A DNA stretch of 41,563 nucleotides from Gammaproteobacteria bacterium UBA7310 (GCA_002471665.1 DKQK01000048.1:1-41563), one strand, 5' to 3'. Counted from the stretch's first letter, positions 7,724 to 16,999 are shown. A program made the numbers and translations. Notes: generated by a model not told the origin, from the sequence alone.

Positions 7724-9822
7724 TGATGCCAAGTGCCGGCACACCCGATTTCTTTGCCAACACGCCAGTGACCGAGCTCAAAGGCGTGGGCGCGGCACAG
7801 GCTGAAAAGTTGGCGCGCCTGGGCATTGTTACCCTGCAGGACGTACTGTTCCATTTACCGTTTCGGTATCAGGATCGCACGCGCCTGGTGCCCATTGGTG
7901 CCACCCGTGATGGCAGTGAGGTGCTGATTCAGGGGCGTGTGTTGATGGCGGATGTGGTGATTCGCAAACGCCGCAGCCTGATTTGCCGAATTGAAGACGG
8001 CACCGGCCAGATCCATCTGCGTTTCTTCCATTTTTCCACCAGTCAGAAAAACCATTTTCAGCCCGGTGCCATTGTGCGTTGTTATGGTGAAGTGCGTCTG
8101 ACCGGGTTGGGCAAGGAAATGGCCCACCCGGAGTATCGCATTATGGAGTCTGCCGAGGCGCCGGTGGAGGCTGCACTGACGGCGGTGTATCCGGCCACCG
8201 AAGGCATTCAGCAACCTACGTTGCGCAAGCTCAGTGATCAGGTGTTGAAGCTGTTGGGCAAGTCGCAAAAAGTGGCGGAGCTGTTGCCGGCGGAGGTCAT
8301 GCATGCTTCCCGGTGGCCTTCACTGACCGAGGCGTTGGCTTACGTGCACCGGCCCCCGGCGGATGCACCGGTGCAGGCGTTGTTGGATGGTTCCCACCGC
8401 GCGCAGCAGCGTTTATCGCTGGAGGAACTGACCGCCCATCATCTGAGCCTGCTCAAGTTGCGGCAGCGGGTAAAAGCCCAGACCGCGGTGGCACTGGCGA
8501 CGGCGTCTGATCTTGAGCAGCGCATGCTGCAGGGCTTGCCGTTCGAACCCACCGGGGCACAGCAGCGGGTGCATCAGGAGATCTGTGAGGATCTGCAGCA
8601 AGGCCATCCCATGTTGCGTCTGGTGCAGGGTGATGTGGGGGCCGGTAAAACGCTGGTGGCGGCGCGCGCGGCGTTGCTGGCCATAGATGCAGGTTATCAG
8701 GTGGCCATGATGGCGCCCACGGAAATTCTGGCAGAGCAGCACTTTCATGCCTTTATTGAGTGGTTCGAGCCGTTGGGGTTACGTGTCGCCTGGTTATCGG
8801 GCAAGTTGAAAGGCCGGAAGCGTAACGAGCAGTTGGCGCTGATAGAAAGCGGCACCGCCCACATGGTAGTGGGTACCCACGCCTTGTTCCAGGAAGAGGT
8901 CCGGTACCGCAATCTTGCCCTGGTCATTATTGATGAACAACATCGTTTCGGTGTGCATCAACGGCTGGCGCTGAAGCAGAAAGGACTCAGCAGCGGTGTG
9001 GTACCCCATCAGCTCATCATGACCGCCACACCCATTCCCCGCACACTGGCCATGAGTGCCTACGCCGATCTGGATACCTCCATTATTGACGAGCTGCCAC
9101 CGGGGCGCACGCCGGTAAAAACGGTGGTGGTGGAAAGCAGCCGTCGGCCGGAGGTGGTGGATCGGGTGCGCCATGCCTGTCGTGAGGGGCGACAGGTCTA
9201 CTGGGTCTGTACCCTGATTGAAGAATCGGAAGTGTTACAGTGCCAGGCAGCAGAAGAAACCGCAGAGCAGCTCAAGTTGTTCCTGCCGGATGTGGCCATC
9301 GGGCTGGTGCATGGCCGGCTCAAGCCCGCCGAAAAGGCCGACATCATGGATCGGTTCAAGCAGGGTCAGTTGCAGGTTCTGGTGGCCACCACCGTTATTG
9401 AAGTGGGGGTTAACGTACCCAATGCCAGCGTCATGATCATCGAGAATCCGGAACGGCTGGGGCTGGCCCAACTGCATCAGCTGCGGGGCCGGGTGGGGCG
9501 GGGGTGCACGGAAAGTTTCTGCCTGTTGATGTACCAAAAGCCGCTGTCAAAGCTGGGCCGTGAACGTCTGGACATCATGCGTCAAACCAATGATGGCTTT
9601 GTAATTGCGGAAAAGGATCTGCATCTGCGCGGGCCCGGTGAAGTGCTGGGCACGCGGCAAACCGGTGAAATGAGTTTTCGTATTGCCGATTTGCTCAGGG
9701 ATGAAGGGCTGCTGGAGGACAGTAAACAGCTGGCGCACGTGTTGCTGGAGAAGGATCCGCAGCGGGGAGAGCGGCTCATTCATCGCTGGCTGGGCAATGC
9801 CGCCCAGTATGGCGAAGTCTAA
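7723..9822 (+). CDS. recG: ATP-dependent DNA helicase RecG
   Basis: A 699-residue RecG, the branch-migrating helicase that reverses stalled forks and processes Holliday junctions. The N-terminal wedge domain has an OB-fold (VLIQGRVLMADVVIRKRRSL in parts). The helicase core has Walker A GDVGAGKT from about residue 303, DEQH at about 404-407, TATPIPRT soon after, and the second RecA domain with TTVIEVGVNVPNA and QLRGRVGRG. The C-terminal GEVLGTRQTGE motif is typical of RecG. The start ATG 7723 shares its first base with the oxyR stop; a second ATG follows directly at 7726. Length matches the family. Confidence 0.97.
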   Translation: MMPSAGTPDFFANTPVTELKGVGAAQAEKLARLGIVTLQDVLFHLPFRYQDRTRLVPIGATRDGSEVLIQGRVLMADVVIRKRRSLICRIEDGTGQIHLRFFHFSTSQKNHFQPGAIVRCYGEVRLTGLGKEMAHPEYRIMESAEAPVEAALTAVYPATEGIQQPTLRKLSDQVLKLLGKSQKVAELLPAEVMHASRWPSLTEALAYVHRPPADAPVQALLDGSHRAQQRLSLEELTAHHLSLLKLRQRVKAQTAVALATASDLEQRMLQGLPFEPTGAQQRVHQEICEDLQQGHPMLRLVQGDVGAGKTLVAARAALLAIDAGYQVAMMAPTEILAEQHFHAFIEWFEPLGLRVAWLSGKLKGRKRNEQLALIESGTAHMVVGTHALFQEEVRYRNLALVIIDEQHRFGVHQRLALKQKGLSSGVVPHQLIMTATPIPRTLAMSAYADLDTSIIDELPPGRTPVKTVVVESSRRPEVVDRVRHACREGRQVYWVCTLIEESEVLQCQAAEETAEQLKLFLPDVAIGLVHGRLKPAEKADIMDRFKQGQLQVLVATTVIEVGVNVPNASVMIIENPERLGLAQLHQLRGRVGRGCTESFCLLMYQKPLSKLGRERLDIMRQTNDGFVIAEKDLHLRGPGEVLGTRQTGEMSFRIADLLRDEGLLEDSKQLAHVLLEKDPQRGERLIHRWLGNAAQYGEV

Positions 9823-9978
9823 GTGCCCGATGCACTGCGGGTGCCGACGGCTGTAGTTTCCCGTCTTTTCTAGTCTGTTTTTATAAATATCAATAAGATA
9901 GCGCTGGGTTTGTTTCTTTTATGCCCAGCCCAAAAACGACTACACTGTAAGAATGCAAGTGGTGATGAAGGCAGTGCT

Positions 9979-10344
9979 ATGGGCAACAAGATTCTGGTGG
10001 TGGAAGACAACCCCGACAACATGAAGCTGGTGACCTGGATACTGGAAGACGAAGAATATTCAGTAACGGGGGTTAACTGCGCTGAAGAGTGTTTGGCCCG
10101 GGTAGAAAACGAAGAGTTCGATGTTATTCTGATGGACATATCGTTACCGGGGATTGATGGGAAAGAGGCTACCCGCCGCCTGCGTGCCCAGGAACGCTTT
10201 CAGAGCCTGCCGATCATCGCCCTGACTGCCCACGCCATCAAAGGGGAGGACGAAGAGATTTTGGCTTCCGGGGTCACCGACTTGATTACCAAACCGCTGG
10301 ACGAGGAAGTGCTGCTGGAACGTTTGCGAAAACTCCTGAACTGA
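9979..10344 (+). CDS. Stand-alone response regulator receiver domain (DivK/CheY-like)
   Basis: A 121-residue single receiver domain with no output domain. The acidic pocket is E9-D10 (VVEDN), the phospho-acceptor is D53 in LMDISLPG, the switch threonine is T83 (ALTAH) and the conserved lysine is K105 (ITKPLDE). All catalytic residues are therefore present. N11-P12-D13-N14 after the pocket is typical of DivK-type and hybrid-kinase receivers. The start at 9979 has AAGG about eight bases upstream. No cognate kinase is in the window. It is convergent with the lipid-type operon that ends at 10384, and 156 bases from recG. Confidence 0.88.
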   Translation: MGNKILVVEDNPDNMKLVTWILEDEEYSVTGVNCAEECLARVENEEFDVILMDISLPGIDGKEATRRLRAQERFQSLPIIALTAHAIKGEDEEILASGVTDLITKPLDEEVLLERLRKLLN

Positions 10345-10383
10345 TCGGCTTCCCCATTCCACCGGTTTGAGTGGACACCTGCT

Positions 10384-11376
10384 TCAGGCCGGTGACTGTG
10401 TTGACTTGATGTATGCCAGGGTTTTTTCTTCCGCCTGCTCAAAGCTGAACAGAGGCTGATAATCGAAATCCTGCTGTGCCCGGGCGATGGAAAAATAATG
10501 ATTGCGATACAGTTCTGACGCAATAAACCGGGTCACCAGAGGCTCCTGCTTGATATTGCACCAGGAGTAAAGCTTTTCCAACACCCACCCGGCCATGAAC
10601 GCCACACCAAAGGGGACTTTCATCCTGGGTGGTTTGGCATCCAACCGACTGAGTATTTGCCTTAACCAGGGCCAGAGCACGACCGGCTCCGGTTCATTGA
10701 TGAAATACGCTTTGCCGCCGGTGTTGGCTGATTCCGCTGCCAGAATATGCGCGTGGGCAGCGTTCTCTACATAGGTGACGCTGACTTTGTTGCGCCCGGG
10801 GCCAATCTGCTTCAGTTTTCCGCTGTTGGCTTTTTCCAGCAAGCGGGGCAGCAAATGGTTGTCCCTTGGCCCAACCACCAGATGGGGGCGAATGGCTGTG
10901 GTATGCAGGCCCTCGGGATCATGTGCTGCCAATACCGCCTGTTCGGCGATGGCCTTGGTGGCGGAGTAATGTGAATGATAGTGCTCCGGGTAGGTCAGGT
11001 CTTCGTTGCCGTTGTGGATGTCGATATTATTCATGGTGACGCTGGGGGAACTGGTGTACACCAGCTTCTTTACCCCGTGCCGCTGACAACTGCGAATGAT
11101 GTTGCGGGTACCATTAACATTGGTGTTGAAAAAATCCTGGTAGCGTCCCCAGTAACCCACCATGGCCGCCACATGAAATACCACGTCTTTCCCTTGCACC
11201 GCTGTATCCACATCATCGGCGCAGGTCACGTCGCCACGCAACAGCGTCATTCCCAGCCCCTGCAGCCCGGGGTATTGTCCCCGCGCCAGCACCGTTACTT
11301 CATAGCCCCGCTGTAATAACTGCTCTGCGATGTAGCGCCCCAGAAATCCGCCGCCACCGGTCACCAGTGCTTTCAT
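10384..11376 (-). CDS. NAD(P)-dependent epimerase/reductase, OleD-like
   Basis: A 330-residue extended SDR of the 3-beta-hydroxysteroid dehydrogenase type. The N-terminus MKALVTGGGGFLGRYIAEQL has the nucleotide-binding G-x-x-G-x-x-G, LVYTSSPSV has the catalytic serine region, and YSATK at 137-141 is the catalytic Y-x3-K. This architecture matches OleD, which reduces the beta-keto product of the ketosynthase OleA. Here it is the last gene of a five-gene operon that includes an OleA/KASIII-like enzyme, so reduction of a beta-ketoacyl product is a reasonable inference. OleB and OleC, the other members of the olefin pathway, are absent from the window. GGAG lies eight bases before the start. Steroid or sugar substrates remain possible. 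Confidence 0.8.
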   Translation of the reverse strand: MKALVTGGGGFLGRYIAEQLLQRGYEVTVLARGQYPGLQGLGMTLLRGDVTCADDVDTAVQGKDVVFHVAAMVGYWGRYQDFFNTNVNGTRNIIRSCQRHGVKKLVYTSSPSVTMNNIDIHNGNEDLTYPEHYHSHYSATKAIAEQAVLAAHDPEGLHTTAIRPHLVVGPRDNHLLPRLLEKANSGKLKQIGPGRNKVSVTYVENAAHAHILAAESANTGGKAYFINEPEPVVLWPWLRQILSRLDAKPPRMKVPFGVAFMAGWVLEKLYSWCNIKQEPLVTRFIASELYRNHYFSIARAQQDFDYQPLFSFEQAEEKTLAYIKSTQSPA

Positions 11377-11395
11377 GATTCACTCCAGTGGCATG

Positions 11396-12292
11396 TTAGG
11401 TGTAGTAAAGTGCACAGGCACTGGCATCGCCGGAGCCCACTGAGCTGAACAGTAAGGACTGTGGTGTGCCGCTGTCGATTTCCTTACGCAAATGGTGGAA
11501 ACCGGCAATGGGCGCCGCTGTGTGAACATCGCCGTCAAATTGGTTGAACAGTTCAAGTGCACGGGTGGTTTGATTGCTCAGGCTGCTTTCCTGGCACACC
11601 GAGGTGCAGAAACCGGGCTCCGGATCGCTGCCCACCAGAAAATCGATATTGGGATGGTTGTGTTCAGCCAAAAATGTGTTGATCAATTCAATATTCAGTT
11701 GGCGAAACTGGTTCAGATACTGGTTTTGAAAAACTAACGTCGCTCGTTTTCGACCTTGGTCGCCAAAGGCGACCATATCGCCGTAGGCGCTGATGCTGGA
11801 AACCTGATCGTGCCCGTTACTGCGATAAGAGAATCGCTGAAAGCCTTTGTTTGCATCGGCAGAGAATTTCAATAAAGCAGCCGCCCCGACAGCTTTGTAA
11901 GGAAACTCCGGATGATTGGTTTTGGATGGGTGGGCATCACCACACAGTATCAGTGCATACTGAACGTTGCCGTTTTTGAGAAACGAGTCGGCCACATTGA
12001 CCGCATTGAGAAAACCGCAGGCGCCGTTAACTACGTCAAATGAAAAGGTGGACTGGTTGGGTTGCTCAGGGTCAAAATCCAGTCCCATCTTCAATTCCTT
12101 CTGAATCAGGCTGGCAATACTGGGTTCCATAATATTGTCGTCGCGGAAGATACCGGCATTGATCAGCAGCCCAACTTTACCGGGGTCGACCCCGGCGCCT
12201 TCCAGGCATTCAATTCCTGCCCGCGTGGCGTTGGCAATGGCGCTATAACCGTTGTCGGTAATGATTGCTGTGTTTTTTATAATTGTGCCCAT
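11396..12292 (-). CDS. Divergent KASIII-like thiolase-fold protein, probable non-catalytic partner
   Basis: A 298-residue protein with the thiolase fold of beta-ketoacyl-ACP synthase III, shorter than the usual 320-350. The nucleophile region is retained as VVNGACGFLNA with C92. Where KASIII has PHQ..(N/S), this protein has VGSDPEP, so the catalytic histidine appears lost. Where KASIII has G-N-T, it has DVHTAAP, so the asparagine appears replaced by histidine. The C-terminus SVGSGDASACALYY corresponds to the usual glycine-rich end. It follows the intact KASIII after a single base, so the two are likely co-expressed. By analogy with PqsB-PqsC, a heterodimer with one catalytic subunit is plausible, but this is inference. 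Confidence 0.7.
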   Translation of the reverse strand: MGTIIKNTAIITDNGYSAIANATRAGIECLEGAGVDPGKVGLLINAGIFRDDNIMEPSIASLIQKELKMGLDFDPEQPNQSTFSFDVVNGACGFLNAVNVADSFLKNGNVQYALILCGDAHPSKTNHPEFPYKAVGAAALLKFSADANKGFQRFSYRSNGHDQVSSISAYGDMVAFGDQGRKRATLVFQNQYLNQFRQLNIELINTFLAEHNHPNIDFLVGSDPEPGFCTSVCQESSLSNQTTRALELFNQFDGDVHTAAPIAGFHHLRKEIDSGTPQSLLFSSVGSGDASACALYYT

Positions 12293-12293
12293 T

Positions 12294-13328
12294 TCAGTTT
12301 ACTCCTCCCAGATTGCCTACTTTTACCGCCGCCACGCCCAGCACAATGCCGGAGGCCATTACCAACATCAACACTTTTTGCCCCGGTTTGATTTCACCCC
12401 GCTCCATAAAGTCATTGAGTACCACAAAGTGCGAAGTGGATGACGTGTTGCCAAACCGATCCAATGCAACACAGGTGTTTGGTATATCGCCAAAGGTTTC
12501 GCCGCATAGAGCCAGGGCAGACCGGATTGCACGTTCAGATGTTTGATGCGGTATCACATGATCGAAGTCACTGCCGCCGATTTGATGCTTGTCAGCAAAA
12601 TGGCCCAGCGTCGCTGGCAGACGCTGAATTACCGTGGCGTGAATTTCCATGGCTTTGGTGTACATGGCAACCCCGGCGTTTTTATCGCTGGGCATACCAA
12701 AGCAGAAGTCTGAGAATTGCGCCATGGTCTGCAGTTCCAATAATTCGATGCCTTCATCCTCACTGGTTGACTGATCCATGATAACAGCGGCGCCGGAATC
12801 CCCCACGGTCAGAGAGGCGAACTGTTCATCTACCGGGTTACTGATTTCTTTCAGTGCGGTCTCACTGATGGGGGTGATGCATTCGCCGCTGACTATCAGG
12901 CCATTTTTGACAGCACCACTCTTGATCAGCTGATCAAGAATATGGACGCCGCTGAACATGCCGGCGCAGGCGTTGGTGATATCAAAATTCAGCGCATCCG
13001 CGCGCATACCAATCCGCTTCTTCAGGTAGCTGCTGAGGCAAGGTTCCAGCACAAAATTCAATCCATCCCTGAAGCGGGTAATGGAGGTGCAGATGATGAC
13101 GTCAATGTCTTCAGCACTGTAGCTGGAGTGTTGCAGGCAACGCTCGATGGCATTCAGTGCCAGACTATGACAGTCTTCGCTGTCATCACGCCAACGTCGA
13201 TTTTTGACTCCGGTGAGTTTTTCCAGGTCAAACATGGGCTCGGTGTCCATTTTCTCGAGCAGCTCGCGGGTAGTGACCTCCCGTTCAGGAAGGTACACCC
13301 CCAAACTTTCGAAACGTGTCATAGTCAT
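12294..13328 (-). CDS. Beta-ketoacyl-ACP synthase III / OleA-like ketosynthase
   Basis: A 344-residue condensing enzyme of the KASIII/OleA superfamily with a full catalytic triad: C121 in ITNACAGMF, H261 in VIPHQTSE and N294 in RFGNTSSTS. The segment QFASLTVGDSGAAVIM is also typical. It should condense an acyl thioester with malonyl-ACP or a second acyl-CoA. I chose ATG 13328 because GGAG lies nine bases upstream; ATG 13322 is nearly as good. It is not likely the housekeeping FabH, because fatty-acid synthesis genes are absent and it is paired with a degenerate homologue. The operon also encodes an exporter and an OleD-like reductase. Confidence 0.87.
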   Translation of the reverse strand: MTMTRFESLGVYLPEREVTTRELLEKMDTEPMFDLEKLTGVKNRRWRDDSEDCHSLALNAIERCLQHSSYSAEDIDVIICTSITRFRDGLNFVLEPCLSSYLKKRIGMRADALNFDITNACAGMFSGVHILDQLIKSGAVKNGLIVSGECITPISETALKEISNPVDEQFASLTVGDSGAAVIMDQSTSEDEGIELLELQTMAQFSDFCFGMPSDKNAGVAMYTKAMEIHATVIQRLPATLGHFADKHQIGGSDFDHVIPHQTSERAIRSALALCGETFGDIPNTCVALDRFGNTSSTSHFVVLNDFMERGEIKPGQKVLMLVMASGIVLGVAAVKVGNLGGVN

Positions 13329-13350
13329 GGCAGGTTGCTCCAAATCACGA

Positions 13351-15660
13351 TCAAGTATTGGTGGAAGAATCCGGCACTGCGGATGGCGAGGGTGAAAGAT
13401 CAAAGCGATCTGCCCATAGCAGCAGGCTGGGGAGAAAAATAAGGTCAAACAACAGCGCGGTCATAATAATGCCGGCCAACATCACGCTCATGGTGTCGTT
13501 GACCGTAAAATTGGATAAGGACAGCAATAACACGCCACAGGTCAGGGTGATCGAGGTAATAACGATGGCGGTGCCGGAGTGTATAAAGCTGGATTCCACA
13601 GATTCGGCAGGCGACAGGCCAGTGCGTCGGGCATGAAGATACTTACTGATAAAATGGATGGTGTCATCCACCACTAAACCCAGACAAATACTGAAAGTCA
13701 TAGCGGCCGCATGATTGACATGGCCCACGGTGATGGCCCAGATGCCGTAAATGACAATGGGAGGAAACAGGTTGGGGATGATGCTGAGCAGACCGAATTT
13801 GATTGAGCGCAACCCCATAATCATGAACAGGGAAACGAATATCAAGGTGAACAGGGAGCCATCCACCATGCTGCGTATAATGTTCGTGCCCATATGGGCA
13901 AACATCAGAAGCTGACTGGAACCCTGGTTGGCGAGTTCCGGATAGTTTTCGTTGAGCCATTGATCGATGCGCTGTTCCAGGTCAATCAATGTTTGGTTGT
14001 CGCTGTCGCGCACATTGACCGTCAGTTTGAGCGCGGAATGGTCTTGCGATAAATCCCGGGTCAGATCCATGCCTTGGGGCAGGGACATTTCATACAGCAA
14101 GTGGTACTGAGCAATCAGGCTGGCACTGTCGGGCAGCGAGAAATAGGCCGGATCATTTTCGTTCATGGCCCGGTTTATTTTTTTCACAATGTCCACATAG
14201 CTGGAGACACCGGTGACGTCAGGCTGGTGGCGTAACCATTCAGCAAAGTGATCCACTTTTTGCAGGAACTGTGGTTGATAGACGCCGTCCTGTTCCCCGC
14301 TGTCCATGGAGTAGAGGATGTACTGCACCCCGTTGGTGTTGTGCCGGGCAAACTGAATGGAATCGTAGATCGGCAATGATGGATCGAAGTATTCTGAAAT
14401 ATCATCATTGAGTTTCAGGTTTGGAATGCTCATCAGCAACAGCACTGTCACAGCGAAAACGATCACCAGAAGGGAACGGCTGGTACCGATGACCCACTGT
14501 GACATGCGGCGCATAAAGCGGGCCATGGTAAAGGAGGTGTTGCGAAAGCGGGTGGGAAACAACAGGGCCACCGTCGGCAACACCGTAAACGTGGCCAGGA
14601 ATGCGAACAACACGCCGATGGCAGCCATATTACCCATGGTTCGAAATGGAGGCGAATCACCAAAGTTCATTCCCATGAAGCCCACCGCGGTGGTGACGCT
14701 GGTCCAGAATACGGGGCTCAGGTTTTTACGCAGGCTTGCCTGCATGGCCTGTATCGGGGCCTGGCCTTCGCTGCACAAAATCCGGTACACGGTGAGCACA
14801 TGAATGCTGTCCGCCACCGCCAACACCATGATGATGGCCGGTGCCATCATGGTGATTGGATTCATTTCGAAGCCTAACAGGACGTGAATGCCGGCGGATA
14901 TTCCCGTGGAGGCGATCACCACGGCTCCGGCCGCGGCTATGGCCATGACGGATCGCAGAAAGATACCCAGCAGCACGAAAATAGTCCCGAATACCATGGG
15001 ATTGACCCGTAGGATGTCGTCCATGGTTACCTGCAGCATGGCGTTCTCAATTGCGATGTCGCCATTCAAATGCAATTCGCTGCCGGGGTAACGTGCCTCG
15101 AAATCCTGTTTCAGCAACAGTGCCTGGCGGCTGAGATCCAGCACCGCTGCGAGATGATCCTGGGGCAGGGCAATACTGGCGAACAGCGCCGTTGCATTCT
15201 CCTGGGGGGAGACCAGTCGCCCCTGGATCTGCTGATCATCGCGGGCATACTGTCTTATGGCGTCTAACTGTTGCGGCGTTAAGGTGGCAGCCTCGCTCAC
15301 CAGATTGTCCACCGAGAGAGTATCGCCGCCGACATTCAGCCTGGGATGATTGGTGAGGGAGTCAACCCGGATCGTGTGCGGCAGTTGCCACAGGGCATCC
15401 GTCAGCTCGCGGGTGATCTGCAAAGCCTGATTGTTGTAGACACTGTGCTGGGGCGGTTGGAACAGTACAATCAGATAGTTGGATTCCGCGTACTGCCGGT
15501 CCAACTGTTGCAGACGCTGAAAGTGTGGATCGTCTTCGTCAAACATAACGTTGACGTTGCCGTTGAACACCATGTGCAACAACTGGCTGGAGAGTGCCAG
15601 CAGCAGTAGCAAAGTCGCGGTAAAATAATACCAGCGTTTCTCCACAAGATGATTCAGCAT
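13351..15660 (-). CDS. RND superfamily (MMPL/SSD type) exporter
   Basis: A 769-residue inner-membrane protein with twin-half RND topology: a first membrane helix at residues 10-30, a large periplasmic loop, a helix bundle at about 235-370, a seventh helix near 395-415, a second periplasmic loop, and a final bundle after 610. The membrane proton-relay aspartates appear as VLAVADSIHVL in the first half and LVVDDTIHF in the second. Size and motifs resemble MMPL and HpnN-type lipid transporters more than tripartite multidrug pumps, which are about 1030 residues, and no membrane fusion protein accompanies it. It lies four bases after the condensation-like gene and 22 bases before the ketosynthase, suggesting export of the lipid product. 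Confidence 0.9.
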   Translation of the reverse strand: MLNHLVEKRWYYFTATLLLLLALSSQLLHMVFNGNVNVMFDEDDPHFQRLQQLDRQYAESNYLIVLFQPPQHSVYNNQALQITRELTDALWQLPHTIRVDSLTNHPRLNVGGDTLSVDNLVSEAATLTPQQLDAIRQYARDDQQIQGRLVSPQENATALFASIALPQDHLAAVLDLSRQALLLKQDFEARYPGSELHLNGDIAIENAMLQVTMDDILRVNPMVFGTIFVLLGIFLRSVMAIAAAGAVVIASTGISAGIHVLLGFEMNPITMMAPAIIMVLAVADSIHVLTVYRILCSEGQAPIQAMQASLRKNLSPVFWTSVTTAVGFMGMNFGDSPPFRTMGNMAAIGVLFAFLATFTVLPTVALLFPTRFRNTSFTMARFMRRMSQWVIGTSRSLLVIVFAVTVLLLMSIPNLKLNDDISEYFDPSLPIYDSIQFARHNTNGVQYILYSMDSGEQDGVYQPQFLQKVDHFAEWLRHQPDVTGVSSYVDIVKKINRAMNENDPAYFSLPDSASLIAQYHLLYEMSLPQGMDLTRDLSQDHSALKLTVNVRDSDNQTLIDLEQRIDQWLNENYPELANQGSSQLLMFAHMGTNIIRSMVDGSLFTLIFVSLFMIMGLRSIKFGLLSIIPNLFPPIVIYGIWAITVGHVNHAAAMTFSICLGLVVDDTIHFISKYLHARRTGLSPAESVESSFIHSGTAIVITSITLTCGVLLLSLSNFTVNDTMSVMLAGIIMTALLFDLIFLPSLLLWADRFDLSPSPSAVPDSSTNT

Positions 15661-15664
15661 GATT

Positions 15665-16999
15665 TCAGGCAGCCACAGTATTGGGTTGAATACAGGTTTC
15701 CCTGATGAGTTGCTCCATGCGTTGGAACAGGTGCTGAATCAAGGTGGTGGGAAAATGGTTTTCACTGTAGCCCACGCTCAGGCTGATGACCTCGCCTGAG
15801 GTGGCCAGGGTCACGGTGAGCTTGGGTGGGTGCTCCAGTGGGGCAAAGGGCTGTACATTGGAAATAGGCTGCCCGTTGATTCTCATTTTGTCGGTATGAA
15901 TCACCCCGACATTGGTGAATACCGGGATTTTTTCGCCCCGGTGTTTGAGCAAGCCTTTGACGATGAAACTGCCGATTGGAAAGGGCAGGAAGGTCAACAG
16001 GGGCCAAATGAACGGCCCTTCAGTGATGCCTGGATAGCGTGCTTTTCGAGTGTTAATGGCATGGCTAACAGCACGGGCTGCTGCTGCCAGACTGGTGTCC
16101 GCTTGCAGGCGCACGTTGGTGTTGATGAAGCTGGAATAGTTCGCCACCCGATTGGGGGCACCGGCTTGTTCATAGCGCCGCAGATCATAGGTGTTGAGCA
16201 CACAGTAAGGCCCTTTGCCTGAAGGTTGAATGATCTCATACAGAGCCTTGTAGTACGCGCCGAGCAATACATCATTAAAACTCAGGTCGTGTAATTTTCG
16301 GTAGCGGTTCAGGGCCTGCAGGGTGCTGGGGCGGCATTGATGACAGTAATAGCGTTTTTCAATGTGCTGGCCTGGCTGGCTGGGAAATTGCCAGTTGTTG
16401 GCGGTACGGCTGTCGGTGATCTGGTTGCGCAAGCCACTGATCAGCAGGCGAAACACATCGATTACCTTGAAATAGGGCAGCAGTGCTTTAGTGCTGCGCA
16501 GATCCAGGTTGCCGGCCGGTGGTTGGTAGTTGGGATTCAGTTGCAAATGCTCATATATGGCCAACAGATCCTCAACAAAGATCAGAAAGCCCCGGCCATC
16601 AATGGGCACGCAGCTGACTTTGATGCAAACCGTGTCCACCGTGTGACGGATCACGCGGATTTTCAGCATGGGTTCGATCCGGTAATCCCGCTCTTGCACC
16701 AGAAAACGGTCCAGCGCCGGTTGGCATTCGGATTCTTCAATCAGGTCACAGTAACGGAAGGCGTCCAGAACGTGCTCGGGGTGCGCCTGCCAACGGGGTT
16801 GGAGCCCGCTTTCCTGCAATTGCATGGCCATGATGGGGTGTTGCACCAGACTCAGGCGTGCCGCCCGTTGCAGCCGCTCCAGGTTGATCTGGCCCTGAAC
16901 ATCAAATACCAGGTGCATAACATGGTCGCCGAAAGCCTGTAGGCAGACGTTGACCTTGTCGAGCAGAGTGAGGGAAGCTGTATGACGTTGACGCATCAT
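15665..16999 (-). CDS. Condensation/acyltransferase-fold protein with altered HHxxxDG motif
   Basis: A 444-residue protein of the chloramphenicol-acetyltransferase-like fold used by NRPS condensation domains, PapA5 and wax ester synthases. The second-half motif NDVLLGAYYKAL and the segment FTNVG are typical. The active-site motif that should read HHxxxDG is here SCVPIDG at residues 129-135: the aspartate and glycine remain, but both histidines are replaced (Ser, Cys130 at the catalytic position). Either the catalysis uses another residue or the protein has lost acyl transfer and serves as a binding or tailoring subunit. It is the first gene of the five-gene operon, with ATG ATG at the start. 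Its substrate is unknown. Confidence 0.75.
   Translation of the reverse strand: MMRQRHTASLTLLDKVNVCLQAFGDHVMHLVFDVQGQINLERLQRAARLSLVQHPIMAMQLQESGLQPRWQAHPEHVLDAFRYCDLIEESECQPALDRFLVQERDYRIEPMLKIRVIRHTVDTVCIKVSCVPIDGRGFLIFVEDLLAIYEHLQLNPNYQPPAGNLDLRSTKALLPYFKVIDVFRLLISGLRNQITDSRTANNWQFPSQPGQHIEKRYYCHQCRPSTLQALNRYRKLHDLSFNDVLLGAYYKALYEIIQPSGKGPYCVLNTYDLRRYEQAGAPNRVANYSSFINTNVRLQADTSLAAAARAVSHAINTRKARYPGITEGPFIWPLLTFLPFPIGSFIVKGLLKHRGEKIPVFTNVGVIHTDKMRINGQPISNVQPFAPLEHPPKLTVTLATSGEVISLSVGYSENHFPTTLIQHLFQRMEQLIRETCIQPNTVAA

Noticed and set aside
9909..9936. Hairpin GCTGGG with CCCAGC after recG as a terminator
   Set aside because: It is followed by A rather than T residues on the plus strand and has no T run on the minus strand.
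12294..13328. Calling this gene the housekeeping fabH
   Set aside because: It is paired with a degenerate homologue and an exporter and lacks neighbouring fatty-acid synthesis genes.
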